Assembly: GCA_032622095.1 (NCBI GenBank)
Contig: CP136065.1
Coordinates: forward strand, 245,951,474-246,015,473
DNA from: Siphonodentalium dalli
Lineage: Eukaryota > Mollusca > Scaphopoda > Gadilida > Siphonodentaliidae
Direction: 5' to 3'
DNA length: 64,000 nt
Shown: piece by piece, positions 10,559 to 22,336 of the stretch
How the letters are laid out: every line of letters begins with the position of its first letter
Position numbering within the stretch: the stretch's first letter is position 1
The notes under the pieces: generated by a model
Database searches by the model: none
Told to the model about the DNA's origin: nothing
Seen by the model: the letters and a program-made list of their open reading frames with translations, nothing else
Program-made: the position numbers and the translations under genes

Positions 10559-10737
10559 CATTCAACATTGCCCATACAGCCGCTAAAGAATTGTTTAGAT
10601 AAATTAATTGTGCATTGCACTGAAATTGCAATACAGAAAATACTATTAGGTGTTTAGATGGTTGTTATGCATCTGTAACATTGTATCCACTAAAGTGCCC
10701 AAAATACATACCTTATATGGCAATTAAAGGTACTCAA

Positions 10738-11196
10738 CCCGATAAAACTCCTCTCAATTACTATTTCAATGGCTTCGGGGGTCAAAAATATTTGATTCGA
10801 GTAGAGGAAGTCACCCATCAAAGCTCAGATTTGTTAGATATCGATTTTAGAAATCTATTATTTTTCATTATCGGGAATACTATCTGGCCCAGAACTCAAT
10901 CAAAATTGCGTTAAAATTACCACTTGATTTTAGAGTTATTCATCCTTGTCTGTTTGAATAGATTTGAAGTACACATCCAGAGCAGATTACGGCAGTTATC
11001 AGTACTCATCTCGAGAACATAACAAATTTGAAAAATCAATATCTAATAACTCTGAGCTTTGTTTGATGGGTTCCTCGACTAGAATCAAATATTTTTTACC
11101 CCCAAAGCCAAAGAAATAGTAATATAGGACCCTCTGATCGGATTGTTGTTGTTGGAATCTGTTGAGATGGGGACCCTCTTTACGGGTTGAGTACCT
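10738..11196. mobile_element. TTAA-flanked element with AGGTACTC ends, copy 2
   Basis: 459 bp. TTAA, then AGGTACTCAACCCGAT, ending GGGTTGAGTACCT, then TTAA. It keeps the subterminal block with TTTGATTCGAGT and its mirror near 11080 seen in 5755-7455. A GTTGTTGTTGG stretch near 11144 looks like a later addition before the right end. Confidence 0.85.
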
Positions 11197-11299
11197 TTAA
11201 AGTGTACGCTATGACGTTTTTTGTTATCGTTCAATCAAAGATGGTGGCTGCATGAAAAGCAAGAAATTTGACTTGTATTTATGAGAATAAAGATTTAGG

Positions 11300-11506
11300 T
11301 TTTTCGGATTTGACAGATTTGGCATTATCATAGAATTCATTTAAAACCAACAGAATGATTTGCAATATTGCATTTATTCCAGTTTTTTAACTTATCCGCT
11401 ACAATCAGCTCTGTGTTATGCATAAACGGTTCACGGATCTAACGCAACTCACCAATGCAATGCAGTCGTCTAAATGCTACAAAATTGTAACTTGGTTTAT
11501 GATGGG
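11300..11506 (+). repeat. Dispersed repeat block, copy 2 (partner at 1776-1993)
   Basis: Aligns by eye with 1776-1993, differing by substitutions and short gaps. Both copies lie near fragments or arrays of the satellite or its neighbours. Confidence 0.7.
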
Positions 11507-12569
11507 AGGATTCAGGAATACTGCTCATTTAAGAGGAACTTATGTTTATTTTTCATAAAACAGTCTATAAAAACCTAGAAAAAAAAACAAACAACAAAAC
11601 TCGAAATGGTTTGAGAAACATACATATATTAGTTCACAATCGAATCAACCACAATATCTGTACAAAAAGGTATTCATCTAGATCATTAAACTCTTAAGAA
11701 CGCTTGCAATAAACATAAAAAAATGAGCTGAAAATATTTTATTTTACTTTGTCTAAATGCCTTACTCATATTTAAATTCCTGCAGTACTATTGCTCGCTC
11801 AGTTTGAATTCAGAAAATTTGAATTCACACATGATGGTGCACTTACTCAAAAATGACAGAAATATTACCGTAAAATTCTCATATCTTATGGCAGTTTCGC
11901 TTCTTAATATTCTCAACAGCATATTATAAAGCCGCCACTATTTGCAGCAAGTAGAATATATGTTCTATTAGTATTTATTAGTACACTTGCGTTGTTCCAC
12001 TAATCTGTAGATTGTACATGTATTTGGGCATCATTGACAAGACCTTGCAACACAATTTATAAACTTTTTTATCAATTTTAGTAGTTTACCATTTTACACA
12101 TGCACTTGTTAAGATTATTTTCGTATGCAAATATTTTCCACGGAGTGCAGGTTTGAGTAATATATATAACCCATAAAATATTTTTTATGGGTGATTCGCT
12201 AAACTCTTGAGTCATACTATTTTTTCTATCAGTTTGGCGGTGTGCGATAAATAGTACTGCGTGAATTTAAATACATATAAGATAGTATTAAAGACACAAT
12301 ATAAAATGTAATGAATGGGGGAAGGAGATCATATTAGGAAGGGGATCATAGTAGGAGGGGGTCATCTTAGGAAGGTGGTCATCTGTCCTATTTGGAAGGG
12401 GGTCATATTAGGAGGGGGCCATTCTGAAATATATTGGTAGATGTATTGACCATGGGCTAGTGGAGGGGTGTGGCCAGGGTGTAATATCACAAAGATATTA
12501 AAAGATCTATTGGGGTGTGAATAGAAGAAAGGGGGAGGGTTATATATGACTGGAGATACCAGTATCGAT
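11507..12569. other. AT-rich DNA without recognised gene
   Basis: No supported frame or TIR. Around 12315-12420 there are degenerate short units of AGGAGGGGGTCAT type, a decayed simple repeat. Confidence 0.5.
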
Positions 12570-12932
12570 TTAACCCTTTACCCAACAAAACGGCCAAAAC
12601 CGGCCAAATAAAGCTTCAACAGCCTAAAATATCTTTGGTCTGTCTCAATAGAACCATACAAATATGGATATCATTGGAACCGGCTCCTTGACCACATTGT
12701 GATAGTTACAGTTATGCCCTGTGCCAATGCATTCTCTTATACATCCGCTACATACAGGGGGTCATATATAAGAGAATGCATTTACCATTTTTTCTTACAT
12801 TCTTTAACAATTTAAAAAATTTTAATGTGTTAAGCCAATGCATTCTCTTATATATGCGAGGCGACCTATGGTCGACTCGCATATATAAGAGAATGCATTG
12901 GCACAGGGCCCTTCTGTTGGGTAAAGGGTTAA
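12570..12932 (+). mobile_element. piggyBac-like MITE, family A, copy A1
   Basis: 363 bp counting the TTAA at each edge. Ends TTAACCCTTTACCCAACA and its inverted form. TTAA plus CCCTTT is the piggyBac signature. Next to the right end is the 67-nt palindrome starting CCAATGCATTCTC; the left palindrome has lost its centre (12728-12782). The left arm carries about 150 bp (AAAGCTTCAACAGCC to TTATGCCCTGTG) not mirrored on the right, which gives the orientation. Confidence 0.92.
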
Positions 12933-13479
12933 CCAGGAATTTTATTGATGAAATATCTAGGACTGATGATGAATAGAATGTAAAATGCACAAATTTGTGC
13001 TAAAAATGAAAACCTATAAATAATGAGGAATAATCTTATCTTCACTAAATTTCCATTCCCCCCAAATAGTTCCACATTTTAAATAGCAATACCCCTTCAC
13101 AACAATATATAGCAATATAAACCTCTCAATACCCCTTCGCAACCGCAGGGCACAAAACAAACAATCATACTCCACTTCTATACACAACTGAATGCCTTTT
13201 ATTGAGTCCAGATTCAATTGTAATTCATTTCAGTCTAGAGACTCCCAGGTTCCCATTTATTTGAGGAATTAAGGGGATTGATTCCCACATCGTGTGAAAT
13301 CTCATTGATAATGTTTTTAAATTAATCTGATCGACACACATGCACCTGGAGTCCTTACATTTGCTGGCCTACGTGTGTTTATAGGTTATCGGTTTTCTGT
13401 GCAATAAAATGCATGTTTCTTCGCTTTAAGGGACACATACAGATCTAGCATACTCAATCTCAGTTCTGTTTTCTATGCA

Positions 13480-13734
13480 TTAACCCTTTCATGACTGGAG
13501 CTTCCTGAAATTTTGTGAAAACCCTGTGACAATGCATTCTCTTATATATGCGAGTCTCCCATAGGGAGCCTCGCGTATATAACAGAATATATTGGCCAAA
13601 CAATATTTATTTAAACCTTGTGCATCCTCTGATATATGCGAGGCTCCCTTTGGGCGACTCGCATATATAGGAGAATGCACTGGCACATGATCTTTAATGC
13701 TGCACCAGCGCAGCTCCCGTCATGAAAGGGTTAA
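13480..13734 (+). mobile_element. piggyBac-like MITE, family C, copy C1
   Basis: 255 bp. Left end TTAACCCTTTCATGACTGGA and right end TCATGAAAGGGTTAA share only the outer 15 bases; inside them the ends differ (GAGCTTCCTG left, CAGCTCCCG right). Two palindromes of the CTCCCATAGGGAG type, the left one decayed. Confidence 0.88.
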
Positions 13735-13821
13735 GATACCACGTAGCACTACGTTGATGTCGCATCATCTCCTTATTTAGAATATGCATACACCATTTAC
13801 TACAGGTGCAGTAAACAATCC

Positions 13822-14210
13822 TTAACCCTTTACCCAACAAAACGGCCAAATAAAGCTTCAACAGCCTAAAATATCTTCGGTCTGTCTCAATAGAACCATA
13901 CAAATATGGATATCATTGGAACCGGCTCCTTGACCACATTGTGATAGTTACAGTTATGCCCTGTGCCAATGCATTCTCTTATATATGCGAGTCGACCATA
14001 GGTCGCCTCGCATATATAAGAGAATGCATTGGCCTAAACAAATCTTTTTTTAACACTTTTTACCATTTTTTCTTACATTCTTTAACAATTTTATAATTTT
14101 TAATGTGTTAAACCAATGCATTCTCTTATATATGCGAGGCGACCTATGGTCGACTCGCATATATAAGAGAATGCATTGGCACAGGGCCCTTCTGTTGGGT
14201 AAAGGGTTAA
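13822..14210 (+). mobile_element. piggyBac-like MITE, family A, copy A2
   Basis: 389 bp with intact TTAA edges and both palindromes intact (13966-14032 and 14114-14180). A good reference copy for the family. Confidence 0.93.
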
Positions 14211-15156
14211 TAGATGCGAGATGTAATTATCACTGTTACGGGAATATAACAAATGGACAATTGCCAGAACAATTCTATATTTTATTATTGTTTTGCCAAA
14301 TCATCCCCCAATTATTAGTTTACACTGCTTTGTTCCCACAAATGTAGATTAATTTAATTTTGAATAGACTCTGGGTAGGCCCATGATATTGATCATTTAT
14401 AAACGCGACACTGACGCGCTGTTGAAATACTAGTCAGTCAATGCAGGCAGGGCTTGGGTGAAATTTTGTGAATATTAATTGCCTTTTGCAGGAGGAGATC
14501 GATTGGTTAAGAGATCGCCTACTCATCTGCGAGCGATTTGAAATTATTCATTCCAAAATTCTCTGGACTGAATGGTTTACAACTGAGTCTGGGTTCACGT
14601 TAGAGTGAATTTAATGAGGGTAACCAAATTGCTCTCATGGATACAGATGATGGAACATGTGATCAAAAGTGAGAGAAAAATAGGTGGGTAATAATTGTTC
14701 AAGGATATTTAACAAGGGAAGACTGAGAATAGTTTTGACGTAATAAAGGTTATGTAATATTAATGGAAGCGCTTATCATTTTGGCTAGATGTAAAGCTTT
14801 AAAAAGACAAACTACTATGATTTACTATGTGAAGATGCTCAATTAACTAATTTTCCTAACACTGACTAAACAGAGCCAGAATTGATTTTCTAATTTAGCG
14901 ATGAAATACGTGTCATTTTTTTATGATGAGATCGACCTATTTGAACAAATAAAACAGTTCACTTTCCCACTTATGTAGGAATAACGAATTGATAGTCTAT
15001 AAGGGTCGGAATGAAGTTCTATAAGGGTCGGAATGAAGTTCTATAAGGGTCGGAATGAAGTCAAAATACGTTCACATTTCCACTTGTAAGTTACTACAGC
15101 CTTACCAGAATTAATTGAATAGGAGATTGATGTTAATTTCTCAGAATTTAGTTGAT
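14211..15156. other. No recognised gene; small 22-bp tandem repeat at 14996-15062
   Basis: AT-rich. The tandem stretch has three units of CTATAAGGGTCGGAATGAAG plus TT. A splice-like acceptor near 14492 is followed by an open stretch that matches nothing known. Confidence 0.55.
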
Positions 15157-15506
15157 TTAACCCTTTACCCAACAAACCGGCCAAAAAAAGCTGCAACAGC
15201 CTAAATTATCTTGGGTCTGTCTCATTGACCACATTGTGATAGTTACAGTTATGCCCTGTGCCAATGCATTCTCTTATATATGCGAGTCGACCATAGGTCG
15301 CCTTGCATATATAAGAGAATGCATTGGCCTAACAAACAAAAAAATTTAACACTTTTTACCATTTTTTCTTACATTCTTTAACAATTTTATAATTTTTAAT
15401 GTGTTAAGCCAATGCATTCTCTTATATATGTGAGGCGACCTATGGTCGACTCGCATATATAAGAGAATGCATTGGCACAGGGCCCTTCTGTTGGGTAAAG
15501 GGTTAA
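15157..15506 (+). mobile_element. piggyBac-like MITE, family A, copy A3
   Basis: TTAA edges intact. It lacks part of the left unmirrored arm (the ATAGAACCATAC to CCGGCTC part). Both palindromes are present with one or two changes. Confidence 0.92.
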
Positions 15507-15538
15507 GTCAAGTGAGCACAATCTTCATACAGTTGTAT

Positions 15539-15780
15539 TTAACTCTTCCGTGACTGGAGCTTCCTGAAATTTTGTGAAAACGCTGTGCCAATGCATTCTC
15601 TTATATATGCGAATATATATGAGAATACATTGGCCTAACAATATTTACCTTGACCTTGTAAGCCAGTGAATTTTTTTATGCATGCGGGGCTCCCATTGGA
15701 GACCTGCATATATAAGAGAAGCACTGGCACATGATTTTTAATGCTGCACCAGCACAGCTCCCTACATTAAAGGGTCTTAA
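15539..15780 (+). mobile_element. piggyBac-like MITE, family C, copy C2, degraded
   Basis: TTAACTCTTCCGTGACTGGA start and CATTAAAGGGTCTTAA end. The left palindrome has lost its centre, the right one is eroded. Confidence 0.78.
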
Positions 15781-16603
15781 CCAGACCTGAACCAGCAAGT
15801 ATAATATGAAATTAAATCTTTATAACATGTACATTAGGGTTATTCCTTGTAAGTTTATGGTCAAAAACCTTTCTAGTAATTCTTCTCAAGTAATAATAAT
15901 ATATTAACAATAGATTTATACAAATGCCTTCAAAATCATTTTACTACATACATCATACAAGATATGTATAGGATTAGTCCAAGTTCAGCTCAATTCACCA
16001 TTTCTCGATATAATCATTTGTCATCAGGAGTTTTTTGGAATTCCATATGATCGCACTGGTATTGATTTTGGAACTTAGAATTACTGTTACTTGCGTAATC
16101 TAGTAGTATTATAAATAATCATGAGTAATCTCAAAACAAAGAATTTCCTGGGTAGACCACGGCGAAGGTTCGAGATTCAATTTGATTCAAAATCGTCCAA
16201 CTGATTCGATTCAAAATCTATCGGAAAATTCGATTACATTTCGAATATTGGTTACACCATAAATTTCCTCATTCCATTTCGTGAAAATTTAGTTGCCGCG
16301 TAAGAGCCCACCAGCTAATATTGTGTTACCGGCGCAACTAAGGAAAAACATATACAACACATCTTTTGGTTATATGATATACAAGTTCAAATTTCTATCT
16401 CTGTAAATGCTTTTCACCTATCAACTGACAACTTAATAATATCAACAACTGGTTTGTTTGAGGAACTCAGACGTGTAAAGCTGAATGGATCATTGTAACA
16501 TCCAGCAGGATTGTACCCAGCTTTTCAAAGTAAGCACATTCTGATTGGCTGTCCAGAATTGTCGCGACCTGTGGTTGGATGACACTGATGTAATATTTTT
16601 TTA
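15781..16603. other. AT-rich DNA without recognised feature
   Basis: No supported frame. Around 16170-16245 are loose repeats of GATTCAAAATC type. Confidence 0.5.
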
Positions 16604-16777
16604 TTAACCCTTTCATGTTGGGAGCAGCGCTGGTGCAAAAGATCCTGTGCCAGGGCATTATCTTATATCTACGATGTCTCCCATAGGGAGCCTTGCATAT
16701 ATAAGAGAATGCACTGGCACATGATCTTTAATGCTGTAACAGTGCCGCTCCCGTCATGAATCTCATGAATGGGTTAA
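16604..16777 (-). mobile_element. piggyBac-like MITE, family C, copy C3, sharing TTAA with A4
   Basis: Starts TTAACCCTTTCATGTTGGGA and ends ATGGGTTAA. Only one palindrome of the CTCCCATAGGGAG type remains. Its right TTAA (16774-16777) is also the left TTAA of the next element. Confidence 0.82.
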
Positions 16778-17148
16778 CCCTTTACCCAACAAAACGGCCA
16801 AAAACGCCCAAATAAAGCTTCAACAGCCTAAAATATCTTCGGTCTGTCTCAATAAAACCATACAGTTATGCCCTGTGCCAATGCATTCTCTTATATATGC
16901 GAGTCGAACATAGGTCGCCTCGCATATATAAGAGAATGCATTGGCCTAAAATTTTACCACTTTTTACCATTTTTTCTTACATTCTTTAACAATTTTATAA
17001 TTTTGTTCTACATTCTTTGACGAATTTTATCATTTTTAATATGTGTTGAGCCAATGCATTCTCTTTTATATGCGAGGCGACCTATGGTCGACTCGCATAT
17101 ATAAGAGAATGCATTGGCACAGGGCCGTTCTGTTGGGTAAAGGGTTAA
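16774..17148 (+). mobile_element. piggyBac-like MITE, family A, copy A4
   Basis: TTAACCCTTTACCCAACA start directly abutting C3 and TTAA end at 17145-17148. Both palindromes present with single changes; the spacer has a short duplication of the ACATTCTTTAACAATTTTAT type. Confidence 0.92.
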
Positions 17149-17337
17149 GGATATTCTGGGTTTACTGAATTAAAGGATAAGCTAACGTATAAGTGAAGCT
17201 AGAGAGTAACAAAGTAATATATCAGCAAAAGAAAAACACACACAACTTATTTGCTGCAAATTGAAAGACACAGGATAAATTTATACAAGAAGAAATAGGA
17301 ATGGATCTAATAAATCTCTGAGGTTCATAAAATTCAA

Positions 17338-17442
17338 AATACCAACGATTACACGAAGAAATCTCATCTGAGGTGTGCCCTGTCTTCATAATAGGGATAT
17401 ACCAATGATTACATGAAGAAATCTCATCTCTGCGGTGCACCC
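17338..17442 (+). repeat. Two-unit direct repeat of about 60 bp
   Basis: ATACCAAYGATTACAYGAAG followed by AAATCTCATCT occurs twice, each followed by GGTGYRCCC. No family recognised. Confidence 0.7.
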
Positions 17443-17465
17443 ATTCTGTTAAATTTGTTTCCATG

Positions 17466-17765
17466 TTAAAATTTGAAATGAAAATCTCAAATATTTGGCC
17501 CTATTTATATTAGAGACATACACACCACTTAAAAAAGACTTAAAGGATTATTTAGAAATATACAGGACTTGTTTTGTCATGTGTGGTGATGCTTTTATTT
17601 TAAGTTCAGTTTTCATGGTCGAGTTGTTTGACTTTGATGTTGTCCTATTCCACATAGAATTGCTTGAAAAAGACCTTTCAAATGGCCTTCACGTTAGACA
17701 GTTATTGTTGATCAAGAAATCTTAGGAGTAGTGCAATCTTGAGATTTCCATTTCAAATTTTAATA
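17466..17765. mobile_element. Inverted-repeat element of about 300 bp
   Basis: Ends TTAAAATTTGAAATGAAAAT and the mirrored ATTTCCATTTCAAATTTTAA, about 25 bp each. Its interior (17550-17650) matches 5300-5420. No TSD seen. Confidence 0.65.
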
Positions 17766-17839
17766 TAGATCCAACATGAAATCAAGCAACAGTCTTAAAC
17801 CTCACATACCAGTATTAAACAGCCATATGAAGCATTGTA

Positions 17840-18087
17840 TTAACCCTTCCATACTGGAGCTTCCTGCAATTTTGTGAAAAACCCTGTGCCAATTCATTCT
17901 CTTACATATGAGAGTCTCCCATATATAAGAGAATATATTGGCCTAACAATATTTACCTTGATATTGTAAGCCAGTGCATTCTCTTATATATTTGAGGTTC
18001 CCATGGGAGACTCGCATATACAAGAGAATGCAGACACAGGATCTTTACTGCTGCACAAACGCAGCTCCCACCATGAAATGGATCAAG
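17840..18087 (+). mobile_element. piggyBac-like MITE, family C, copy C4, degraded right end
   Basis: TTAACCCTTCCATACTGGAG start; the right end reads CTCCCACCATGAAATGGATCA in place of an AAGGGTTAA terminus. Both palindromes are shortened. Confidence 0.78.
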
Positions 18088-18486
18088 GCAGACTACTCAA
18101 TCTTATGATTACATATTTTTGTTATCATCAAATGGGCAGAGTTTCTTGTGATGTGTAGCATGTTTAGATGAGAGTGATGAGTATTTGGTGGTATATTTGT
18201 GTTATTTACTTATTTGGTCACCTCAAAAATATGGCTTTTGTAATCTTGAGTTTTATTGGTCACCAAATAAGGTCATTCTAAAATTATAAATTTCATTTTC
18301 ATCGAGGTAAAATTACAAAGATGTAAATGTTAGCCTAACACTGAAAGTAAATTATAAACACATTGGAATTATTTCCATGTACAATATTTCTAAAATGAGA
18401 GAAATTAGAGATTTACATAGGTGAAGAACAATGTGTGCACTGAACAACGACTACAATTAAGATCGATTATCTCTTCAAATAACAAA
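18088..18486. other. AT-rich DNA without recognised feature
   Basis: No frame, TIR or tandem unit supported. Confidence 0.5.
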
Positions 18487-18893
18487 TTTTAGATAGTTTC
18501 CTGAGTATGAAATAATACGTATGAGTTGGAAATCCCTCCGCGGAAATGATCAAAATTTATTTTATTTCAATACTATTTTATTCAATTAATGGGACACTTC
18601 TTTGTTCTAGAAATAGAACTTTTAGATAGGAGGCCTCCAGCGTGATGCTCTGAACGAATGCGAGCCGTAAAATGTCTCCGATTGATTGTATCTATTGTAA
18701 TATTAAGTGTGAATTAAGTATATAAGACCGAGAGTGTACCATATGCTTATTTTCAATGATTTAAATAAACAAACGCAAATAAAAAAGATGGTCACGAATA
18801 TCAGGGACCATTATTGAACGGCACAGAGTTCTGTTTCCGCACAGGGGTCTTTGATTCGTATTAATTATTTCATACCCAGGAAACTGTATAGAT
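18475..18893. mobile_element. Inverted-repeat element of about 410 bp
   Basis: TAGTTTCCTGAGTATGAAAT near 18490 and its mirror ATTTCATACCCAGGAAACT near 18867. A diverged relative of the left end, with the preceding AACAAATTTTA, is at 20100-20150. Confidence 0.65.
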
Positions 18894-18919
18894 CATGTTA
18901 CAGAACAGACAATCCACCT

Positions 18920-19321
18920 TTAACCCTTTACCCAACAAACCGGCCAAAAACGGCCACATAAAGCTGCAACAGCCTAAATTATCTTGGGTCTGTCTCAATA
19001 GAACCATACAAATATGGATATCATTGGAACCGGCTCATTGGCCACATTGTGATGGTTACAGTTATGCCCTGTGCCAATGCATTCTCTTATATATGCGAGT
19101 CGACCATAGGTCGCCTCGCATATATAAGAGAATGCATTGGCCTAAAAACAAAATCTTTTTTTAATACTTTTTACCATTTTTTCTTACATTCTTTAACAAT
19201 TTTATAATTTTTAATGTGTTAAGCCAATGCATTCTCTTATATATGCGAGGCGACCTATGGTCGACTCGCATATATAAGAGAATGCATTGGCACAGGGCCG
19301 TTCTGTTGGGTAAAGGGTTAA
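18920..19321 (+). mobile_element. piggyBac-like MITE, family A, copy A5
   Basis: 402 bp with TTAA edges and two intact palindromes; inserted 26 bases after the element ending at 18893. Confidence 0.93.
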
Positions 19322-20222
19322 CAATACATTATAATAGAAGCACCAGAGCCATTCAATATCATAGGACAACCATACGGCAACCATTCGGCATCAATCTGGA
19401 AATAAAAACTCATTCTGACAAAACAAGTGTTCACACTACACCTATCATTCATCAAGTAATTTATTCCAGACCTGCTGGCTTGAGTAACCTATATTCAACG
19501 GAATCACAGCCAATGAATACATATTGTTGTATGTCACATGTTGAATAAAAGCCAGAACTAGTTTGTGTTTGCGGTGTCAGCAAGAGTGGTGACGACATTA
19601 CGTCAATGATCTGGTTCCAGTGATACCTCAATTAATTACCGTTTTTTCATCCGACTTAAATCACAATTATGGTAGTTATAGTATCAATGGGCATCACAAT
19701 CAATGATTGAACTTACCCAACATAAGGTGTGGAATAAATACAGAACATAACTTTCATCTTAATCTCAAATCTTTTATTGAACTTGTTACTGAAGGCATAT
19801 AGTAACATTTCACTTGTGCTGTTATATATATTCTTGTGCAACTCATTCGATAAATGATTCTCGATTTAGCTGTGTTTTGTTTTCTGTATATGTATTATAA
19901 GAAGCCTTAACTAAATTTATTGTATCATCTCTAGCATGAACATGAACTAAATTACAATAGGATCAGAATTGGAAGCTGTGACAAAATAATAAGATAATTA
20001 ACATCACAATTCATTAACAGAGTTATTCTTACTAAACGTATACACATATACAATATGCACCAGAAACAAGAGGACATTTAAAGAAAATGTAACTCTCACA
20101 AACAAATTTTATATAGATTCCGTGGTATATAAAATAATAGATATGAATTCAGGACACCTGTCCCTAAAAGCTTCTATCAATTAAAATTGATTATATTTAG
20201 AAATTTCTCATATAATACATAC
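19322..20222. other. No recognised gene; relative of the 18475 element near 20100-20150
   Basis: AT-rich intergenic-type DNA. The only supported item is the ATAGATTCCGTGGTATATAA stretch resembling the left end of 18475-18893. Confidence 0.5.
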
Positions 20223-20334
20223 CTTCTCGAAGGACAGGAAAAGAGGCTATTTTTAGAACAAATCTCGCAGAAATGTTCTGAGTCTACCAAGAGTATCATG
20301 TGAGTACCCTTAATCAAGACATATGACATTTGAA
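20223..20334 (-). CDS. Possible internal exon, gene unknown
   Basis: On the minus strand an acceptor (aatctctcttag) and a donor (AG then GTATGT) frame 112 nt with one open frame of 36 codons. The peptide holds EHFCEICSKN and SCPSR, with Cys spacing faintly like a zinc knuckle. Phase would fit after ARL6IP1 exon D, but exon E already fits there with clear homology, so this would belong to something else or be chance. Confidence 0.15.
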
Positions 20335-21328
20335 CTAAGAGAGATTTCAGCATGAATTATGCTAAGCTGGACAAGAAATAAACCACTTTAAAATGCCTTT
20401 AAAGACCAATAATATACCAAATTTCAGTTTTATCCATAATTTATTCACAAAAGAAGCTATTTTAAAGACACAGTTGGCCTTGGCGGTGGGTATCCCGCCC
20501 CAAACAGAAAGAAAATCAAAATGTAGATAGACTTTGTCCGTATACAAATAAGATATATCGCATAAACAGTATGTTATGGTCATATGCTTGACCATTGTTA
20601 TGTAAACAATAGCGTAAAAAGTAACTTTTCTGGTGTTTGTTTATATTATGATGGTAAACATAAAGAGCGTTATTTGTTGGTGAATACCTGATATGGAACT
20701 AATAAAGAGCGTTTATGCCATTTGTGTGTGATTAGCCAGTAGCATTGTGCTGTCTTCTGTAACACAATCAGGCTCTTGCTTAGGTAAAATATAGTAAGTT
20801 TTTATGATAACATGCTGTTTACGCGATGGTCATGGTATATATGAACGGAACTGTATGCGTTTTACTGTTTTTCTGTTTACGGTGTTTGGAACAAATATGA
20901 ATATTTTTGACAATTAAGGCCGCACGTGCCTTTAAGTCTTGAAATTAGGTTATATAAAAATTATGTTGTTGTTGTAATTGTGGCCGGGAAGAGATAGACC
21001 ATCTTGAAAGCAGACACTATTTTTAAATGACTGATCATCACTTTATAGTTTCCGTGGTTACTATCTGAGTAGATGGAATGCTAGAATAATTTTCAAACAC
21101 TAAAAGATTCTGGTTGACTCCTTTAATATATTGCAAGGAATTTCGCATTTTTTTTCAAAACAGTGCAACACACAAACTTTCTCTTACTATACAAGGTTGT
21201 AAATAAATAGTCGGTCAATGAAATTTATTATGTTTTTTTTTCCATGATGGTTATTGCAAAAATAAAACATATATCAATAGACAATTCTAAGTTACTAACT
21301 CATTTGAGGATGTAGCATCATTCTGGAA
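20335..21328. other. No recognised gene
   Basis: Some reading frames but no family match. CCTGATATGG then TAAAGAGCGTT near 20690 recurs inverted near 29835-29861, pointing to a dispersed repeat. Confidence 0.45.
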
Positions 21329-21614
21329 TACTCTTTATTGCACACACAATGGGCTTATTTGTGCAAAATACAGAAGATTTCAAAACGTTCAATAAAAAAT
21401 TGTGTATTGTTCTTGAACAATGCAAACCGATTATGTCAAAAATGTCATTGGCGACATCAACTTTAATAGACAATTTCTTCACTAAATTGTTAGGTACAGC
21501 CTACATTAAGCACATGCTTGTTGTATTAAATAAACAATATAAACCTAAATTTGAGTATATATTACAAGTTACAATCTTCGGAGTGTGCAATAAACATAGA
21601 ACAACACAGTTTTG

Positions 21615-21735
21615 AGAATATGTTAACGTTCATGCACTCGTTTGTCATGCCTCGAGGTAAAACTTGAACCTCTGGTTCTCGTTTTACCATCGCATCACAA
21701 TAAACGCGTGCAATAATATTAACATTTTCACACAC
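21615..21735. repeat. Imperfect inverted repeat of about 120 bp
   Basis: AATATGTTAACGTTCATGCACTCG pairs imperfectly with the mirrored CGCGTGCAATAATATTAACA about 80 bases on, with a CCTCGAGGT to TCTCGTTTTACC core. A second short pair, TCTTTATTGCACAC near 21332 and GTGTGCAATAAA near 21583, brackets the stretch to its left. Confidence 0.45.
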
Positions 21736-21869
21736 TTGTGTCATTCTATCTATGTAATGAGCAGAATAGCAGTATGGTGTTACTTCTTCCTGTGAAAAAT
21801 GTAAATTGGAGAAGCTAAAAACGATAACACTCATTTATAGCATATATATGAGAGTATTTTGAAATGGAA

Positions 21870-22272
21870 TTTACATTATTGGTGTTTCACACTTAAAATG
21901 ATGTGAAACACTCTGGTAGGGTGATCAAATAAAAAATTGAGAATAATCTTGCTCAAAATAGTTATTTGTTATGAACATCAATCCAAATTGATGATACACA
22001 CCGTCATTCTTATTTATTAATTAAATGCAATAACTCTCGATGGCGAAAACATTTGTGTTAGATTATCGCCGATAGTTGCGTCCCGAATCAAGATGTAAAT
22101 ATTTACAATTGGGCGAAGTTCAGACGATGTTTTCTATGGAGTGGTATGGTCGATTTCTTCGAAATTTTCGGTGATGTTAGTATAATGCTACATTCCCCAT
22201 GTTGGCATTGCACCTGAGTACTAACTTATCAATGTTATGCACCCGAACAAGTCCATAATATGTCTTTAACTA
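21870..22272 (+). repeat. Dispersed ~400-bp repeat, copy 1 (inverted partner at 50615, fragment at 37366)
   Basis: TGTGAAACACTCTGGTAGGG, GATTATCGCCGATAG, TCCCGAATCAAG and GAACAAGTCCATAATATGTC all recur as reverse complements in order between 51015 and 50615. It has a central stretch of moderate GC that could be an old exon or promoter copy, but no protein match was seen. Confidence 0.8.
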
Positions 22273-22336
22273 CAGATGATATTAATGACACTGAAAAGGT
22301 TGATTAAAAAGTATTATATAAAAGTTGAATTTAACT

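Noticed and set aside
10168-10657. Two long ORFs (144 and 156 codons)
   Set aside because: Both come from the 21-bp tandem repeat read in two frames; kept only as a low-probability finding.
14493-14608. Exon-like stretch after ttgccttttgcag
   Set aside because: The acceptor is fair but the 38-codon frame matches nothing and has no partner exon.
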